A stretch of 64,000 nt of DNA from a bacterium M00.F.Ca.ET.205.01.1.1. Its GTDB lineage: Bacteria > Pseudomonadota > Alphaproteobacteria > Rhizobiales > Rhizobiaceae. The notes under the pieces are model-generated. The model saw only the letters and a program-made list of their open reading frames with translations. It ran no database searches and had not been told where the DNA came from. This document shows, in pieces, positions 51,229-60,725 of this stretch. The position numbers and the translations under genes were made by a program. How positions within the stretch are numbered: the stretch's first letter is position 1; each line of letters begins with the position of its first letter. The stretch covers positions 510,031 through 574,030 of the forward strand of contig SRUQ01000004.1 in NCBI GenBank assembly GCA_004791255.1. The letters are read 5' to 3'.

Positions 51229-52679
51229 GCGGCACGCTCCCTGAGCGCGGCGCGCACTTCCTCGTGGTCGGAGAAATGCAAGGTTTCGGTGCCGATCGTC
51301 TGGCCTTCTTCGTGGCCCTTGCCGGCCACGATCAGCGTGTCGCCGGCATGAAGCATGCCGACCGCCTCATGGATCGCCTGGCGTCGGTCGCCGATCTCGA
51401 TCGCGCCTGGAGCGGCGGCAAGGATGGCGGCGCGGATGGTTTCGGGCACTTCGGAACGCGGATTGTCGTCGGTGACAATGACGACATCGGAGAGCCGCGT
51501 CGCGATTTCGCCCATGATCGGCCTTTTTCCCCGGTCGCGGTCGCCGCCGCAGCCGAACACGACGATGACGCGGCCGGTTGTGAACGGGCGCACCGAAGCC
51601 AGCACGTTTTCCAGCGCGTCAGGCTTGTGGGCGTAGTCGACATATACCGGCGCGCCGTTGACGGTGGTACCGACGAGGTCGAGCCGGCCCGGCGCTCCTT
51701 TCAGTTTCTCCAACGCGATCAAGGCCTTGGCGACGGGTGTTCCCGTGGAGATTGCAAGGCCGGCCGAAACCAGCGCGTTCGAAATCTGGAAATCGCCGGC
51801 CAGCGGCAAGTCGATCTCGTAGAGCACACCATCGGCCTCGACCTCGGCGCGCTGGCGATGGCGCTCGTGCTCGACCCGCTTCAGTGTCAGGAAATTGCCA
51901 TGGCGGCCTACCGTCAGCACGTCGAGCCCGACGGCCGTCGCCGCCTGGATGGTCGGCGCCGACCACGGATCATCGGCGAAGATGACCGCCGGGGCGCCCT
52001 TCGGCAGCAGCGTATCGAACAGCCGCAATTTGGCCCGGTGATAGTCCTCGACCGTCGGGTGATAGTCCATGTGGTCGCGGCCGAGATTGGTGAAGCCGCC
52101 GGCGGAAAGCTTCACCCCGTCGAGGCGGCGCTGGTCCAGCCCATGGCTGGAGGCTTCCATCGAGGCATGGGTGACGCCGGCATCCGCCAATTCCCTGAGC
52201 AACTGGTGCAAGGCGACGGGATCGGGCGTCGTCAGCGAGCCATAATCGTTGCGGCCCGGCGCAACCACGCCGGTGGTGCCGATCGAAGCGGCGGCGTGGC
52301 CGGCCTGCTCCCAGATTTGCCTGGTGAAAGCGGCGACCGATGTCTTGCCGCTGGTGCCGGTCACCGCGACCATGGTCCGCGGCTGCTTGCCGAAAAAGCG
52401 GGCGGCGCTCAGCGCCAGCGCCAGGCGGGGATCGTCTACCGCCAGCACCGGAACCGATAGTCCGGCAAGCGCATTGCCCTTGCCGGCGACGATCGCGGCG
52501 GCACCGCGTGCAGCGGCGTCGGCGGCATAGGCGGCGCCATCCGCCTTGCTGCCCGCGAGCGCGAAAAAGACGACGCCGGGTTTTGCCTGGCGGGAATCCG
52601 ACGAAATCCCGGTAACCTCCAGATCGGCGGAAGCTATTCCTTCGACTGGCAAGACACCGGCTAAATCTCTGAGCTTCAT
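51225..52679 (-). CDS. murE: UDP-MurNAc-dipeptide--meso-diaminopimelate ligase
   Basis: A 484-residue Mur ligase adding the third stem residue. The ATP loop is [13 protein letters not shown] at about residues 107-119. The DDNPRSE motif in the C-terminal part (around residue 405) is the hallmark of meso-diaminopimelate-adding enzymes, as expected in a Gram-negative. I start at [10 protein letters not shown] (52679), matching the family. Confidence 0.97.
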   Translation of the reverse strand: MKLRDLAGVLPVEGIASADLEVTGISSDSRQAKPGVVFFALAGSKADGAAYAADAAARGAAAIVAGKGNALAGLSVPVLAVDDPRLALALSAARFFGKQPRTMVAVTGTSGKTSVAAFTRQIWEQAGHAAASIGTTGVVAPGRNDYGSLTTPDPVALHQLLRELADAGVTHASMEASSHGLDQRRLDGVKLSAGGFTNLGRDHMDYHPTVEDYHRAKLRLFDTLLPKGAPAVIFADDPWSAPTIQAATAVGLDVLTVGRHGNFLTLKRVEHERHRQRAEVEADGVLYEIDLPLAGDFQISNALVSAGLAISTGTPVAKALIALEKLKGAPGRLDLVGTTVNGAPVYVDYAHKPDALENVLASVRPFTTGRVIVVFGCGGDRDRGKRPIMGEIATRLSDVVIVTDDNPRSEVPETIRAAILAAAPGAIEIGDRRQAIHEAVGMLHAGDTLIVAGKGHEEGQTIGTETLHFSDHEEVRAALRERAA

Positions 52680-52733
52680 CGAGTTCCGTTCACCGCAACA
52701 AAATAGCGCGCAGTTGCCGGCGCGCCCCAAGAA

Positions 52734-54458
52734 TCACTGATAGGACACCAGCGTTGCACCATTTTCATGGCTGAAATCTGGCTTCACGCCAAGCATGGCC
52801 GCTGAACGCCTGATGATATTGCCGGCTATAACCCCAGCATTCGCAGCCGCGACGTCTGGCATGCCAGGCTTTTCCGGGTGTGGGGCGTCGGCAATCGTGA
52901 AGACGAGGTATTGCGGATCGTCCATCGGGAAGGCGGCGACAAAGGTGTTGAAATTCAATTCCTTGGAGTAGCGGCCGTTGATGACCTTCTCCGCCGTTCC
53001 GGTCTTGCCGCCAACGCGGTAGCCGGGAACCCTGGCGTTTCTGGCCGAACCCTTCTCGGCGTTCAGCGTATAGAGGTAGCGCATGCCTTCGACCGTCTTG
53101 TCGCTCACCACTTTCTTGGCCATCGCCATCGCATCCTGCTGGCTGCGGACCAGGAATGTCGGCGCCATCAGATAGCCGCCATTCATCAGCGCCGCGCAAC
53201 CGACAGCCGCTTGCAGCGGCGTCGTCGACACGCCATGACCGAAGGCGATCGTGAACGAATTGACCTGTTTCCAGACCTTCGGTTCCGTCGGGCGGGCGAC
53301 TTCCGGCAGTTCGGTCTGCATCTTGTCCAGAATGCCAAGCCGATGCAGGAATTCGCGGTGGCCCTCGATGCCGACCAGCTCGGCCTCCCTGGCCGACCCG
53401 ATGTTGGACGAATAGAGGAATACCTCCGGCAACGACAGCACGCGGTTCTTGCCGTGGAAATCGTGAATGGCCTGATGGCCGACCCGGATTGGATGCGAGG
53501 CGTCGAAGCGACTGGCCATCGTCGCCTTGCCGGAATCGAGCGCCATTGCCGAGGTGAAGCTCTTGAAGGTCGAACCCATCTCATAGAGGCCCGCCGACAT
53601 CCGGTTCAACCGGTCCTTGTCCTGCGCATTGTAGGGATTGTTCGGATCAAAATCCGGCACCGAAGCCATCGCCACCACTTCGCCGGTCTTGACGTTGAGC
53701 ACCACGGCGCCAGCGCCCATGGCGCGATAGCGTTCCAGGCCGGCGGCGACCTCGTCGCGCACGATATGCTGGACGCGCAGATCGACCGAGAGCTTCACCG
53801 GCTTCAGGTCCTTGGCCACCGCAAGGCCCGATGCCTGCAGGTCGCTCAGGCCCTGCTCATCGATGTATTTCTCCATGCCGGAGATGCCCTGGTTGTCGAT
53901 GTTGGTCAGGCCGACAATGTAGGACGAGGTTTCGCCGCTCGGGTAGAAACGGCGCTTCTCCGTGCGAAAGCCGAAACCGGGAATGCCGAGCTGCATGATG
54001 TCGGCCTGCTGCTTGGGCGTCAGCTGCCGCTGCAGCCAAACGAAGCCGGCGCCGCTCTTGAGCTTGTGGTAGGTCTGCTCGTAATCGATCTCGGGCAGCA
54101 CAGTCGCCAGCTTCTCGATCGCCTCGTCGGCATCGACGATTCGGCGCGGCTCGGCGAACAGGGACGCGGTCTTGATGTCGGTCGCCAGCACTTCGCCATT
54201 GCGGTCGACAATGTCGGGCCGCGACGCGGTGACCCGGCTCTGCGGGCCGCCCGACAGGTCGGGCGTCTGGAAACCGAGATAGACCAGCCGCCCTGAAATG
54301 GTCGAGAAGATGCCGAAGAACACCGCCATCGTCATCACGATGCGTGCCTTGCCCTTGCCGCCGGTCGCCTTGCGCGCGCCATCGACCACGATCGATCCAT
54401 CTTCGCCCGTCTTTGCGCGGCCTGTCCCGGCGAGGCGCTTCAGCAGTTTGCCGATCAT
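52734..54458 (-). CDS. ftsI: Septal penicillin-binding protein 3 (transpeptidase FtsI)
   Basis: A 574-residue class B PBP that cross-links septal peptidoglycan. One N-terminal membrane helix (about 40-62) is followed by the non-catalytic domain and the transpeptidase domain with all three motifs: S296-T-F-K299, S350-S-N352 and K485-T-G487. The gene start overlaps the ftsL stop by 4 bases. Confidence 0.97.
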   Translation of the reverse strand: MIGKLLKRLAGTGRAKTGEDGSIVVDGARKATGGKGKARIVMTMAVFFGIFSTISGRLVYLGFQTPDLSGGPQSRVTASRPDIVDRNGEVLATDIKTASLFAEPRRIVDADEAIEKLATVLPEIDYEQTYHKLKSGAGFVWLQRQLTPKQQADIMQLGIPGFGFRTEKRRFYPSGETSSYIVGLTNIDNQGISGMEKYIDEQGLSDLQASGLAVAKDLKPVKLSVDLRVQHIVRDEVAAGLERYRAMGAGAVVLNVKTGEVVAMASVPDFDPNNPYNAQDKDRLNRMSAGLYEMGSTFKSFTSAMALDSGKATMASRFDASHPIRVGHQAIHDFHGKNRVLSLPEVFLYSSNIGSAREAELVGIEGHREFLHRLGILDKMQTELPEVARPTEPKVWKQVNSFTIAFGHGVSTTPLQAAVGCAALMNGGYLMAPTFLVRSQQDAMAMAKKVVSDKTVEGMRYLYTLNAEKGSARNARVPGYRVGGKTGTAEKVINGRYSKELNFNTFVAAFPMDDPQYLVFTIADAPHPEKPGMPDVAAANAGVIAGNIIRRSAAMLGVKPDFSHENGATLVSYQ

Positions 54459-54850
54459 TGGGCGATGCCTCCGGTCACCACGGGATCCTTGTCGTCAGAA
54501 GGCGCCTTGTCGGAATTGTCCGCCATACTGTCCTGGCGTCCCTTCAGGATGTCCTGAATGTCCAGGGCCTTGGCCGGCAGGTCGCTCAAGCCCACGATCT
54601 GGCGTCCACTGACCGGCTCAAGTGCGAGTTGCGCCTTGTAGAGTTCGGCCAGCTTCTGCAGCCGCGACGGCTGGGTGAGCAGGCTCCAGTCGGCCTTGAG
54701 CAGGTCGATCGTCTCCTCCTCATAGCGTATCTGGGTATGGACCTTCTGCACGGCCGCCAACTGGTCCTCGGCCTCGCGCTTGATCTTGTAGGTCAGGGCC
54801 GCGGCCGAGACCATGACGGCGATCAGGACAATGTCGCTGGTACGAAACAC
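54455..54850 (-). CDS. ftsL: Cell division protein FtsL
   Basis: A 131-residue bitopic protein. A membrane segment at the N terminus (TSDIVLIAVMVSAAALTYKIK) is followed by a coiled-coil-like region (AEDQLAAVQKVHTQIRYEEETIDLLKADWSLL) and a variable tail. Identity rests on position between rsmH and ftsI plus this layout, as FtsL diverges quickly in sequence. It bridges FtsQ/FtsB to FtsWI. Confidence 0.88.
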   Translation of the reverse strand: MFRTSDIVLIAVMVSAAALTYKIKREAEDQLAAVQKVHTQIRYEEETIDLLKADWSLLTQPSRLQKLAELYKAQLALEPVSGRQIVGLSDLPAKALDIQDILKGRQDSMADNSDKAPSDDKDPVVTGGIAQ

Positions 54851-54853
54851 GTT

Positions 54854-55870
54854 CTACCTCTCCCCCGACCGATCGATGCCGGGAAGTTTTGGAAGGCCGA
54901 AGATCGAGAAATCATCGCCACGCGCCGGCGCCTCGGTGCGGATGGCGGCCCGCAGCCGCGCCGAACGGGCGCGCGGATTGGCCGCGACCTCGGCGTCATC
55001 AGCCGTCACGCCACCACCAGCCTTGCGGAAGGTCGCGGTACGCGCCTGCGCCTCGGGCATGTGGCGGGAACCGGTCATGGCGTCGGCACGATCGGCGATG
55101 AAGCGCTTGACGATGCGGTCCTCCAGCGAATGGAACGTCACGACAACCAATCGCCCGCCCGGCTTCAGCACGCGCTCGGCGGCCAGCAACGCCCTTGCCA
55201 GCTCGCCAAGCTCGTCATTGACGAAGATGCGCAGCGCCTGGAAGACGCGGGTGGCCGGATGGATCTTGTCCTTCGGTGCACGGCCGATATGCGTCTCGAT
55301 GGCGTCGGCCAGCTCCAGCGTGCGCTCGAACGGACGCTTTTCGCGGCGAGCCTCGATCATGCGGGCGATGCGCCCGGCATGACGCTCCTCGCCGAGGAAG
55401 CCGAAGATGCGGGCAAGATCGCCCGGCTTGAAGCTGTTGACGACATCGGCGGCGCTCAGGCCCGCTTGCGCCATGCGCATGTCGAGCGGCCCGTCGGCGC
55501 GGAACGAAAAGCCGCGCTCGGCTTGGTCGAGTTGCATGGAGGACACGCCGATGTCGAGCACGACGCCGTCTGCCTTTTCGACATGCTGGTCGAGCGTCGA
55601 GAACGGCGCCTGCACCAGCCGCAACCTGCCGCCCGATTGGGCCTCCAGCTCGCGCCCGGCCGCGATCGCGTCCGGATCGCGGTCGATCGCCACGACCGAA
55701 GCGCCTGTCGCCAGAATGGCCTTGGTGTAGCCGCCGGCGCCGAACGTGCCGTCGATAATGACGTCGCCTTGCGCCGGCGAGAGCGCTTCCAGCACTTCGC
55801 CAAGGAGGACCGGAATGTGGCGGGCCGGTCCGCCAACGGCGTTGAAATCATCGCCGTGGCCCACGGTCAT
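54854..55870 (-). CDS. rsmH: 16S rRNA (cytosine1402-N4)-methyltransferase
   Basis: A 338-residue enzyme (formerly MraW). The SAM motif is [15 protein letters not shown] near residues 39-53; the [19 protein letters not shown] motif and [13 protein letters not shown] are also diagnostic. The ATG at 55870 overlaps the mraZ stop by 4 bases. The same phase runs on into mraZ upstream but does not belong to this protein. Confidence 0.97.
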   Translation of the reverse strand: MTVGHGDDFNAVGGPARHIPVLLGEVLEALSPAQGDVIIDGTFGAGGYTKAILATGASVVAIDRDPDAIAAGRELEAQSGGRLRLVQAPFSTLDQHVEKADGVVLDIGVSSMQLDQAERGFSFRADGPLDMRMAQAGLSAADVVNSFKPGDLARIFGFLGEERHAGRIARMIEARREKRPFERTLELADAIETHIGRAPKDKIHPATRVFQALRIFVNDELGELARALLAAERVLKPGGRLVVVTFHSLEDRIVKRFIADRADAMTGSRHMPEAQARTATFRKAGGGVTADDAEVAANPRARSARLRAAIRTEAPARGDDFSIFGLPKLPGIDRSGER

Positions 55871-56328
55871 TCCGGTCGCTCCCCAGGCTTCGTCCCCTGC
55901 CGAAGCTGCAAAAGCCGGGCCCGCGCTTGCGCCCCATAGGCAGCAAGCCGTCCCGGCTCCCAGATCTGAAAGAAATTGCCGCGCCCGACAAAGGCCGCTT
56001 CGGCCGAAATGCCGGTATGCTCGCGCAGAAAATCGGTCATTGTGATGCGGCCATCCTGATCGAGCTTCAGGAATGCTCCGTCGCCATGGCAGAAGAACGA
56101 CATGTCGTCCGCCGTCTGCAGGAAAGGATCCTCCTGCGCTATGCGCTGCTCGTAGCGGTCGAGCAGATCGAGCCCGCCGACATCCATCGCCGGCAGGTCC
56201 AGACAGCGCAGCGCATAGAGCTCCGAATAGCCGCGCTTCTGCACCACGGCGCGGAAATGCGCCGGAACGGAGACCCGTCCCTTCGCATCGATCCTGCTCA
56301 CCGTGTTCGACAGAAACCGGTCCATCAT
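55867..56328 (-). CDS. mraZ: Transcriptional regulator/division protein MraZ
   Basis: A 153-residue protein with two AbrB/SpoVT-like half-domains: [17 protein letters not shown] near the N terminus and [20 protein letters not shown] in the second half. MraZ forms rings and binds repeats upstream of its own operon, repressing the dcw cluster in E. coli. It is the first gene of the cluster. A TGGG array lies about 180 bases upstream. Confidence 0.95.
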   Translation of the reverse strand: MMDRFLSNTVSRIDAKGRVSVPAHFRAVVQKRGYSELYALRCLDLPAMDVGGLDLLDRYEQRIAQEDPFLQTADDMSFFCHGDGAFLKLDQDGRITMTDFLREHTGISAEAAFVGRGNFFQIWEPGRLAAYGAQARARLLQLRQGTKPGERPE

Positions 56329-56733
56329 GCGTTACAGCCGCTTGCGCCGCCGCACCCCTCTTCATCATGTCGCCCGCGCCACCGCGGCACGTTCCCTGCC
56401 CCGTATCAACCTCCACCGCAGGGGCGAAAAACGGCAAACGCGCAGCCGCCGCGGCTGCCCGATTGGCGTACGCTTCACCCTGACGCGGAACGAAGGCTTG
56501 AGTATCGGAATGGGATATCATGGGGTACTATGGGCGTCAACGGGAATAGGCTTCACAAACATGCCCGCCGCGGCCAATCAGGACGGCTTTGACGGCACAT
56601 CTGTTCTTTATGGATCATTAAGCCTAACGAAGCGTTTAGAGCGGCTTGGCCCAACCGGAGACGCCTTGCTGCAGGCCGCCGCGGGACCTACCGTCCCGTT
56701 TCGTCTGGCCGAGCACGAAGGGTTTGAAAATCG
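56329..56733. other. Divergent intergenic region between mraZ and the PLP-enzyme gene
   Basis: A 405-base region with no gene. It should contain the dcw promoter (minus strand) and the promoter of the rightward gene. On the minus strand a TTGACG followed 17 bases later by TATCCC overlaps the TGGG array; this is a weak promoter candidate. Frames that cross the region on the plus strand lack family resemblance. Confidence 0.5.
56511..56550. promoter_or_regulatory. Putative MraZ-box array (10-base period)
   Basis: On the plus strand TGGG occurs at 56511, 56521 and 56531, with CGGG at 56541, an exact 10-base register. MraZ of E. coli recognises TGGGN blocks spaced by 5 bases, also a 10-base period, just before its own promoter. 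The array is on the strand opposite to mraZ transcription and about 180 bases from its start. Confidence 0.6.
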
Positions 56734-57849
56734 ATGTCTGACGCTGCAAAGGCCCGCGCCGCGGCACTGTCCCATCTGCGTCGCGACGAGCTTGCCGTGG
56801 GCGATCCCATTCCGCTGCCCCTGACCATGGCCGCCATCTTCCATGCACCGGGCGACGCCACGGGCTTCAACCAGTATGGGCGTTTCTCAAACCCGACCTG
56901 GGATGCGGTCGAACATATGCTGGCCCATCTTGAGGATGCACCATGCGTCGCATTCCCCTCGGGAATGTCGGCAATTTCAGCGGCGTTTTTCGCCGTACTC
57001 AAGACAGGCGACCGTATCCTGCTGCCCGCGGACGGCTATCACACGACACGGGCTTTGGCCGATCGCTTTCTCAAGCCGCTGGGCATCGCCTATGATGTCA
57101 GGCCGACCTCAACCTTCCTCGATGGCGGCTTCGACGGCTACCGCCTGGCCTTTGTCGAAACCCCGGCCAATCCTGGCCTGGATATCTGCGACATCGCGGC
57201 TGTCGCCGACGCCGCTCACCAGGCCGGCGCGCTGCTCGTGGTCGACAACACCACGATGACGCCCTTTGGCCAGCGCCCGCTCGACCTTGGCGCCGATATT
57301 GTCGTCGCCGCCGACACCAAGGCGCCCAACGGCCATTCCGACGTACTGTTCGGCCATGTCGCCAGCCGCAACGCCGACATCATCACCGCCGTGACCGGCT
57401 GGCGCGAGGTTTCTGGCTGCATTCCAGGACCGTTCGAAGCCTGGCTGGTGCATCGCGGCCTCGAAACACTGGACGTGCGCTTCGACCGCATGTGTTCGTC
57501 TGCCGAAATCATCGCCAAGGGGCTGCAAGGCCACCGCGCGGTAAGCGGCCTGCGTTATCCCGGACTGGAAGGCGACCCGTCGCACAACCTCGCCCGCGCC
57601 CAGATGGAGCGCTTTGGCTTCCTGATCTCCTTCGAACTCGCTTCAGAGCAAAAGGCCGAGGACTTCATCAACGGCTGCCAACTCATGCAGGCCGCGACGT
57701 CCTTCGGCGGCGTCCACACTTCTGCCGAGCGCCGCTCGAAGCGAGGCGATGCGGTGTCGGCCGGTTTCGTGCGCCTGTCGGTCGGCTGTGAGCCGGTGGA
57801 GGAATTGTGGGAGGCGATCGAGGCGTCGCTGGACGGGATCAGCGGCTGA
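56734..57849 (+). CDS. Cys/Met metabolism PLP-dependent enzyme (cystathionine gamma-lyase-like)
   Basis: A 371-residue aminotransferase-fold enzyme of the cystathionine beta/gamma-lyase family. PLP contacts are visible: SGMSA at 76-80, D171 in VVDNTTMTP, and the Schiff-base K196 in AADTKAPNGHSDV, with the C-terminal FVRLSVGCEPVEEL. It would act on cystathionine or a related sulfur amino acid. The exact reaction (lyase or synthase) cannot be set from sequence alone. It is divergent from mraZ. Confidence 0.88.
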   Translation: MSDAAKARAAALSHLRRDELAVGDPIPLPLTMAAIFHAPGDATGFNQYGRFSNPTWDAVEHMLAHLEDAPCVAFPSGMSAISAAFFAVLKTGDRILLPADGYHTTRALADRFLKPLGIAYDVRPTSTFLDGGFDGYRLAFVETPANPGLDICDIAAVADAAHQAGALLVVDNTTMTPFGQRPLDLGADIVVAADTKAPNGHSDVLFGHVASRNADIITAVTGWREVSGCIPGPFEAWLVHRGLETLDVRFDRMCSSAEIIAKGLQGHRAVSGLRYPGLEGDPSHNLARAQMERFGFLISFELASEQKAEDFINGCQLMQAATSFGGVHTSAERRSKRGDAVSAGFVRLSVGCEPVEELWEAIEASLDGISG

Positions 57850-57858
57850 CCGGATCGA

Positions 57859-58151
57859 TCACGAACCGACATCCTCGGCTGCGATATCCCGATGACCGTG
57901 CAACACGCGAACAATCTCGATCGCGTCGCCATTCACCCGATAAAGAGTGAGATAGTCGCCGACGACCAGGTGACGAATGCCGGGCGCGAATATCGTCTCG
58001 CGGCGCGCCTGAGAAGGGATGCAAGGTCAGCAGATCCCACCGCCGTTCCAGCGCATCGACGAGCCGAACAGCGGCCCGTGGATCGTGTCCGGCAATAGTC
58101 ACCGATACTTTCGAGATCGACCACCGCCTGGGGAAGCAGGCGGTATTTCAC
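57859..58151 (-). pseudogene. parE: ParE/RelE-type toxin, broken by two frameshifts
   Basis: Read with corrections, the gene encodes a ParE-like protein: MKYRLLPQAVVDLESIGDY, then GHDPRAAVRLVDALERRW and LTLHPFSGAPRDDI, then the family's C-terminal LTLYRVNGDAIEIVRVLHG, ending at a TGA at 57859. The three parts lie in three different phases: a loss of 2 bases near 58095 and a gain of 1 base near 57986 explain this. The GTG start overlaps the parD stop (GTGA), as in working ParDE pairs. Sequencing error cannot be excluded, but two independent indels in so short a gene suggest real decay. Confidence 0.8.
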
Positions 58152-58432
58152 TCTTGGAAGCCTTTGGCCTTGGCCATCTCTAGGTATTTGTCGCGCAGCC
58201 GTTGCATAGCCGGCTGGCCGTCTTGCGCAGGCCCGCTATCGATCCCCTCCTGCACCAGCTTGCGCAATTCCTCGACCGTGTAGCCGAGGAGATCGCGGCG
58301 GTCTTTCCACTGCCGGAGCGCGTCGCGGATCACTTCGCTCGCCGAGGCATATTCACCGGCCGCGACGACGCCGTCGACCGCCGCCGCCAGTTCCGGCGAG
58401 AGCGTAATGCTGCGTTTGTCGACCTGACCCAT
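58148..58432 (-). CDS. parD: Antitoxin, ParD/CopG ribbon-helix-helix type
   Basis: A 94-residue antitoxin. The N-terminal ribbon-helix-helix is visible (KRSITLSPELAAAVDGVVAAGEYASASEVIRDALRQW), and a charged C-terminal half follows that would bind the toxin. The ATG at 58432 follows GGAGG about 8 bases upstream. Its toxin partner, directly downstream, is frameshifted, while this gene is intact. It probably still represses its own promoter. Confidence 0.88.
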   Translation of the reverse strand: MGQVDKRSITLSPELAAAVDGVVAAGEYASASEVIRDALRQWKDRRDLLGYTVEELRKLVQEGIDSGPAQDGQPAMQRLRDKYLEMAKAKGFQE

Positions 58433-58462
58433 GATGGGCACCTCCATTCCATCTCGACCCAA

Positions 58463-58481
58463 GGTACGATTTAATCGCACC
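58463..58481. promoter_or_regulatory. Candidate ParD operator
   Basis: GGTACGATTTAATCGCACC is a 19-base palindrome with 8 of 9 arm pairs matching around a central T. It lies 31 bases before the parD start, where ribbon-helix-helix antitoxins usually bind to repress their own promoter. Confidence 0.5.
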
Positions 58482-58611
58482 AGTTTCAAGAAACGGTCCT
58501 GCCTCGCCTCGTGGCGCAAACGGCGAGTTCGCCAGCAACTGAACCCGTTGATTCAGCAGGCGCGCCCGAGGGCGCAACCTTCTGATCTCGAGGGATTTCT
58601 CTTTGGGGAGA

Positions 58612-59019
58612 AAACTGCCAGCTGGCCTGTAAGCCGGGTTCTGTATGACCCTCGCCCCTTGCGGAGCGAGAACGTGGCGGCCATTCATCTTGGGCGCATG
58701 TTGCCATGCGCCTCACGCAACCTACCCGGACGGTGAGCCGGAAACAGCCCTCGAGGGTTTCCCCCCGCACCGCCCCTATTCGGTCTTGCTCCCGGTGGGG
58801 TTTACCGTGCCGCTCCTGTTGCCAGTCGCGCGGTGGGCTCTTACCCCACCCTTTCACCCTTACCCCGACAAAGTCGGGGCGGTTTGCTTTCTGTGGCACT
58901 TTCCCTGGGGTCGCCCCCGCCGGCCATTAACCGGCACCGTGTCTCCATGGAGCCCGGACTTTCCTCACTCGCGGCCTTTCGGCGTTTGCGAGTGCGGCCG
59001 CCCAGCCAGCTGGCAGGGC
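58612..59019 (-). ncRNA. rnpB: RNase P RNA (type A)
   Basis: The catalytic RNA of RNase P, which trims tRNA 5' ends. On the minus strand the conserved 5' block GAGGAAAGTCCGGGCTCC (58949-58966) and the 3' block ACAGAACCCGGCTTAC (58629-58644) are present, with the CACAGAAAGCAAACCGCC segment between. P1 forms from complementary 11-base arms at 59005-59015 and 58616-58626. A TTTT run follows the 3' arm and may end transcription. Exact ends are estimated. Confidence 0.93.
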
Positions 59020-59077
59020 GTATAAAGGGGTTCAGCCCACAAAACGCAAATGAAAAAAGCCGGTTACCCCTGGATCG

Positions 59078-59773
59078 TCATGCCGGCGAACCAAGCGCGG
59101 CCATCTGCACCTTGACCTTGCTGCAATAGGCGGCCGAGACCGGGTTCATCCGCGTCGCCGCATGGCCGGCATTGTATTTCAGGATCGTGCCGCAGGTGGT
59201 GCCGCCACCAAGGCCCCGCGCCATGGCAAGGTACTTCATGCCGTATTTGATATTGGTGTCCGGGTCGAACAGGCCCTTGGCCGAGCCGCTGTAGCCCATC
59301 ATCCGCGCCGTTGCCGGCTTGATCTGCATGAGCCCGATCTCGCCGGCGCTGCCGACGATGTTGGGCCGATAATTGCTCTCGATCTTGATGACCGCCTTGG
59401 CCAGCGACACCGGCACGCCTTCGGCTGCCGCATAGCGGGCGATGATCGCGGAATACTGGCCGCCGTCGGCAACCGGGCTGGAGGTGATCTCCGGATGGAT
59501 CGACGCAGTGGTCGTCAGGTCGACGTTCTTGCGGCCTCGCTTGGTGTAGCGCTTGGCGGTCGGCTTCCTCGCCTTCACGGCGGCAGCCTTCTCGACCTTT
59601 GCGGCGGGTGCCCTTTTTGCTTTCGGGGCCGGAGCCGCTTTCGGCGTTTTGCCGGCGGCCGCGATGACGCTATTGTCGGCCCGCAGGCTCTGAGGCGCTG
59701 CATTCGCCGTACCGACGGCAAAAGTCATTATACCGGCAGCAACGGCTGCCGTTAAAACGGTCAAATTTTGCAT
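59078..59773 (-). CDS. Lytic transglycosylase (SLT domain)
   Basis: A 231-residue exported enzyme that cleaves peptidoglycan glycan strands. There is a Sec signal peptide (to about residue 25), an Ala/Lys/Pro-rich linker (40-85), and the SLT domain: catalytic E132 in IKIESNYRP and GEIGLMQIKPATA (144-156). The C terminus has CSKVKVQM. The linker may span the wall. It lies between rnpB and an amidase gene, all on one strand. Confidence 0.9.
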   Translation of the reverse strand: MQNLTVLTAAVAAGIMTFAVGTANAAPQSLRADNSVIAAAGKTPKAAPAPKAKRAPAAKVEKAAAVKARKPTAKRYTKRGRKNVDLTTTASIHPEITSSPVADGGQYSAIIARYAAAEGVPVSLAKAVIKIESNYRPNIVGSAGEIGLMQIKPATARMMGYSGSAKGLFDPDTNIKYGMKYLAMARGLGGGTTCGTILKYNAGHAATRMNPVSAAYCSKVKVQMAALGSPA

Positions 59774-59939
59774 GTGGTCCTGTTCTGTTAGAACCGCGCG
59801 AAGATTTTCACGCGGCTACGCCAATCCAACATCGGATCATCCGGGGGCTAGATATCCGATAACTTGCACGAAACGCCTTTGACGGCCGATTTGGCGGCAA
59901 AAAAGGCGAGGCAAGTCACTTTGGGTGACAGATTGTAAT

Positions 59940-60725
59940 TTAGCGGCGCGAAATGGACTGTCCGGCCGGAGCTGCCTTTGCGGAAGCAAGCAGCCTTTGC
60001 AGCGTGCGAAGGGTCGAACCGTCGGCCACGCCGTCGACGACACGCGGCCGGAAATGCCGCTGAAAGGCTTCGACCACGATCTCGGTCTCGCGATCGAAAA
60101 CGCCTGATATCTCCACGCCATAGCCGTAGAGCGCCAGCATCGATTGCAGCGCTTCGACATCGACGCCGGCGTCACCGGTCTTCAGCACGGCCCCGCGCCT
60201 GACCGGCGCTGCCGCCACGAGATGACCGACGCCGGCTTCGAAAAGCGTCTTCCATGGAAACTTCTCGCCCGGATCGATCTTGCGCCCGGGCGCCACGTCG
60301 GAGTGCGCCAACACCCGCTCGGCGGCGATCGCGTGGCGTCCGGCAATCCCCTTGCACAGGCCGATCACCGCATCGATCTGCCGGCGAGGGAAACCGGGAT
60401 AGCCCAGCGAATGCCCGGGATTGACGATCTCGATGCCGACCGAGCAGGAATTAATGTCGGTGCGTCCGAACCACGAACTCTTGCCGGCGTGCCAGGCGCG
60501 GTCGCTCTCCCTGACCATCTGCACGATATGGCCGTTCTCATGGACGAGATAGTGGGACGAGACTTCGCTCGCCGGATCGCACAGCCAGGCCTCCGCCCCC
60601 GCACCCGTCGGCATGCCGGTATAGTGCAGCACGATCATGTCGGGCTTCAGCGTGTCGCGTCTTGGTCCGAAATTCGGCGATACCCTGACCTCGGCGCGCG
60701 GCTCGTCGGGCAGGAAGCCGCTCAT
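59940..60725 (-). CDS. N-acetylmuramoyl-L-alanine amidase with peptidoglycan-binding domain (AmiD/AmpD-like)
   Basis: A 261-residue amidase_2 protein. Zinc ligands are H34 in IVLHYTGMP, H141 in LAHSDVAPGR and D151 in KIDPGEKFPW; E99 in VGIEIVNPG is the usual catalytic Glu. A C-terminal peptidoglycan-binding_1 domain (VEALQSMLALYGYGVEISGVFD) follows. No signal peptide is visible, so it may work in the cytoplasm on recycled anhydro-muropeptides, or be exported without a classical signal. Its start overlaps the DnaJ-like gene by 4 bases. Confidence 0.92.
   Translation of the reverse strand: MSGFLPDEPRAEVRVSPNFGPRRDTLKPDMIVLHYTGMPTGAGAEAWLCDPASEVSSHYLVHENGHIVQMVRESDRAWHAGKSSWFGRTDINSCSVGIEIVNPGHSLGYPGFPRRQIDAVIGLCKGIAGRHAIAAERVLAHSDVAPGRKIDPGEKFPWKTLFEAGVGHLVAAAPVRRGAVLKTGDAGVDVEALQSMLALYGYGVEISGVFDRETEIVVEAFQRHFRPRVVDGVADGSTLRTLQRLLASAKAAPAGQSISRR

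Noticed and set aside
58486..58899. Minus-strand protein frame within the rnpB region
   Set aside because: The sequence is the RNase P RNA gene, with conserved 5' and 3' blocks and a pairing P1 helix.
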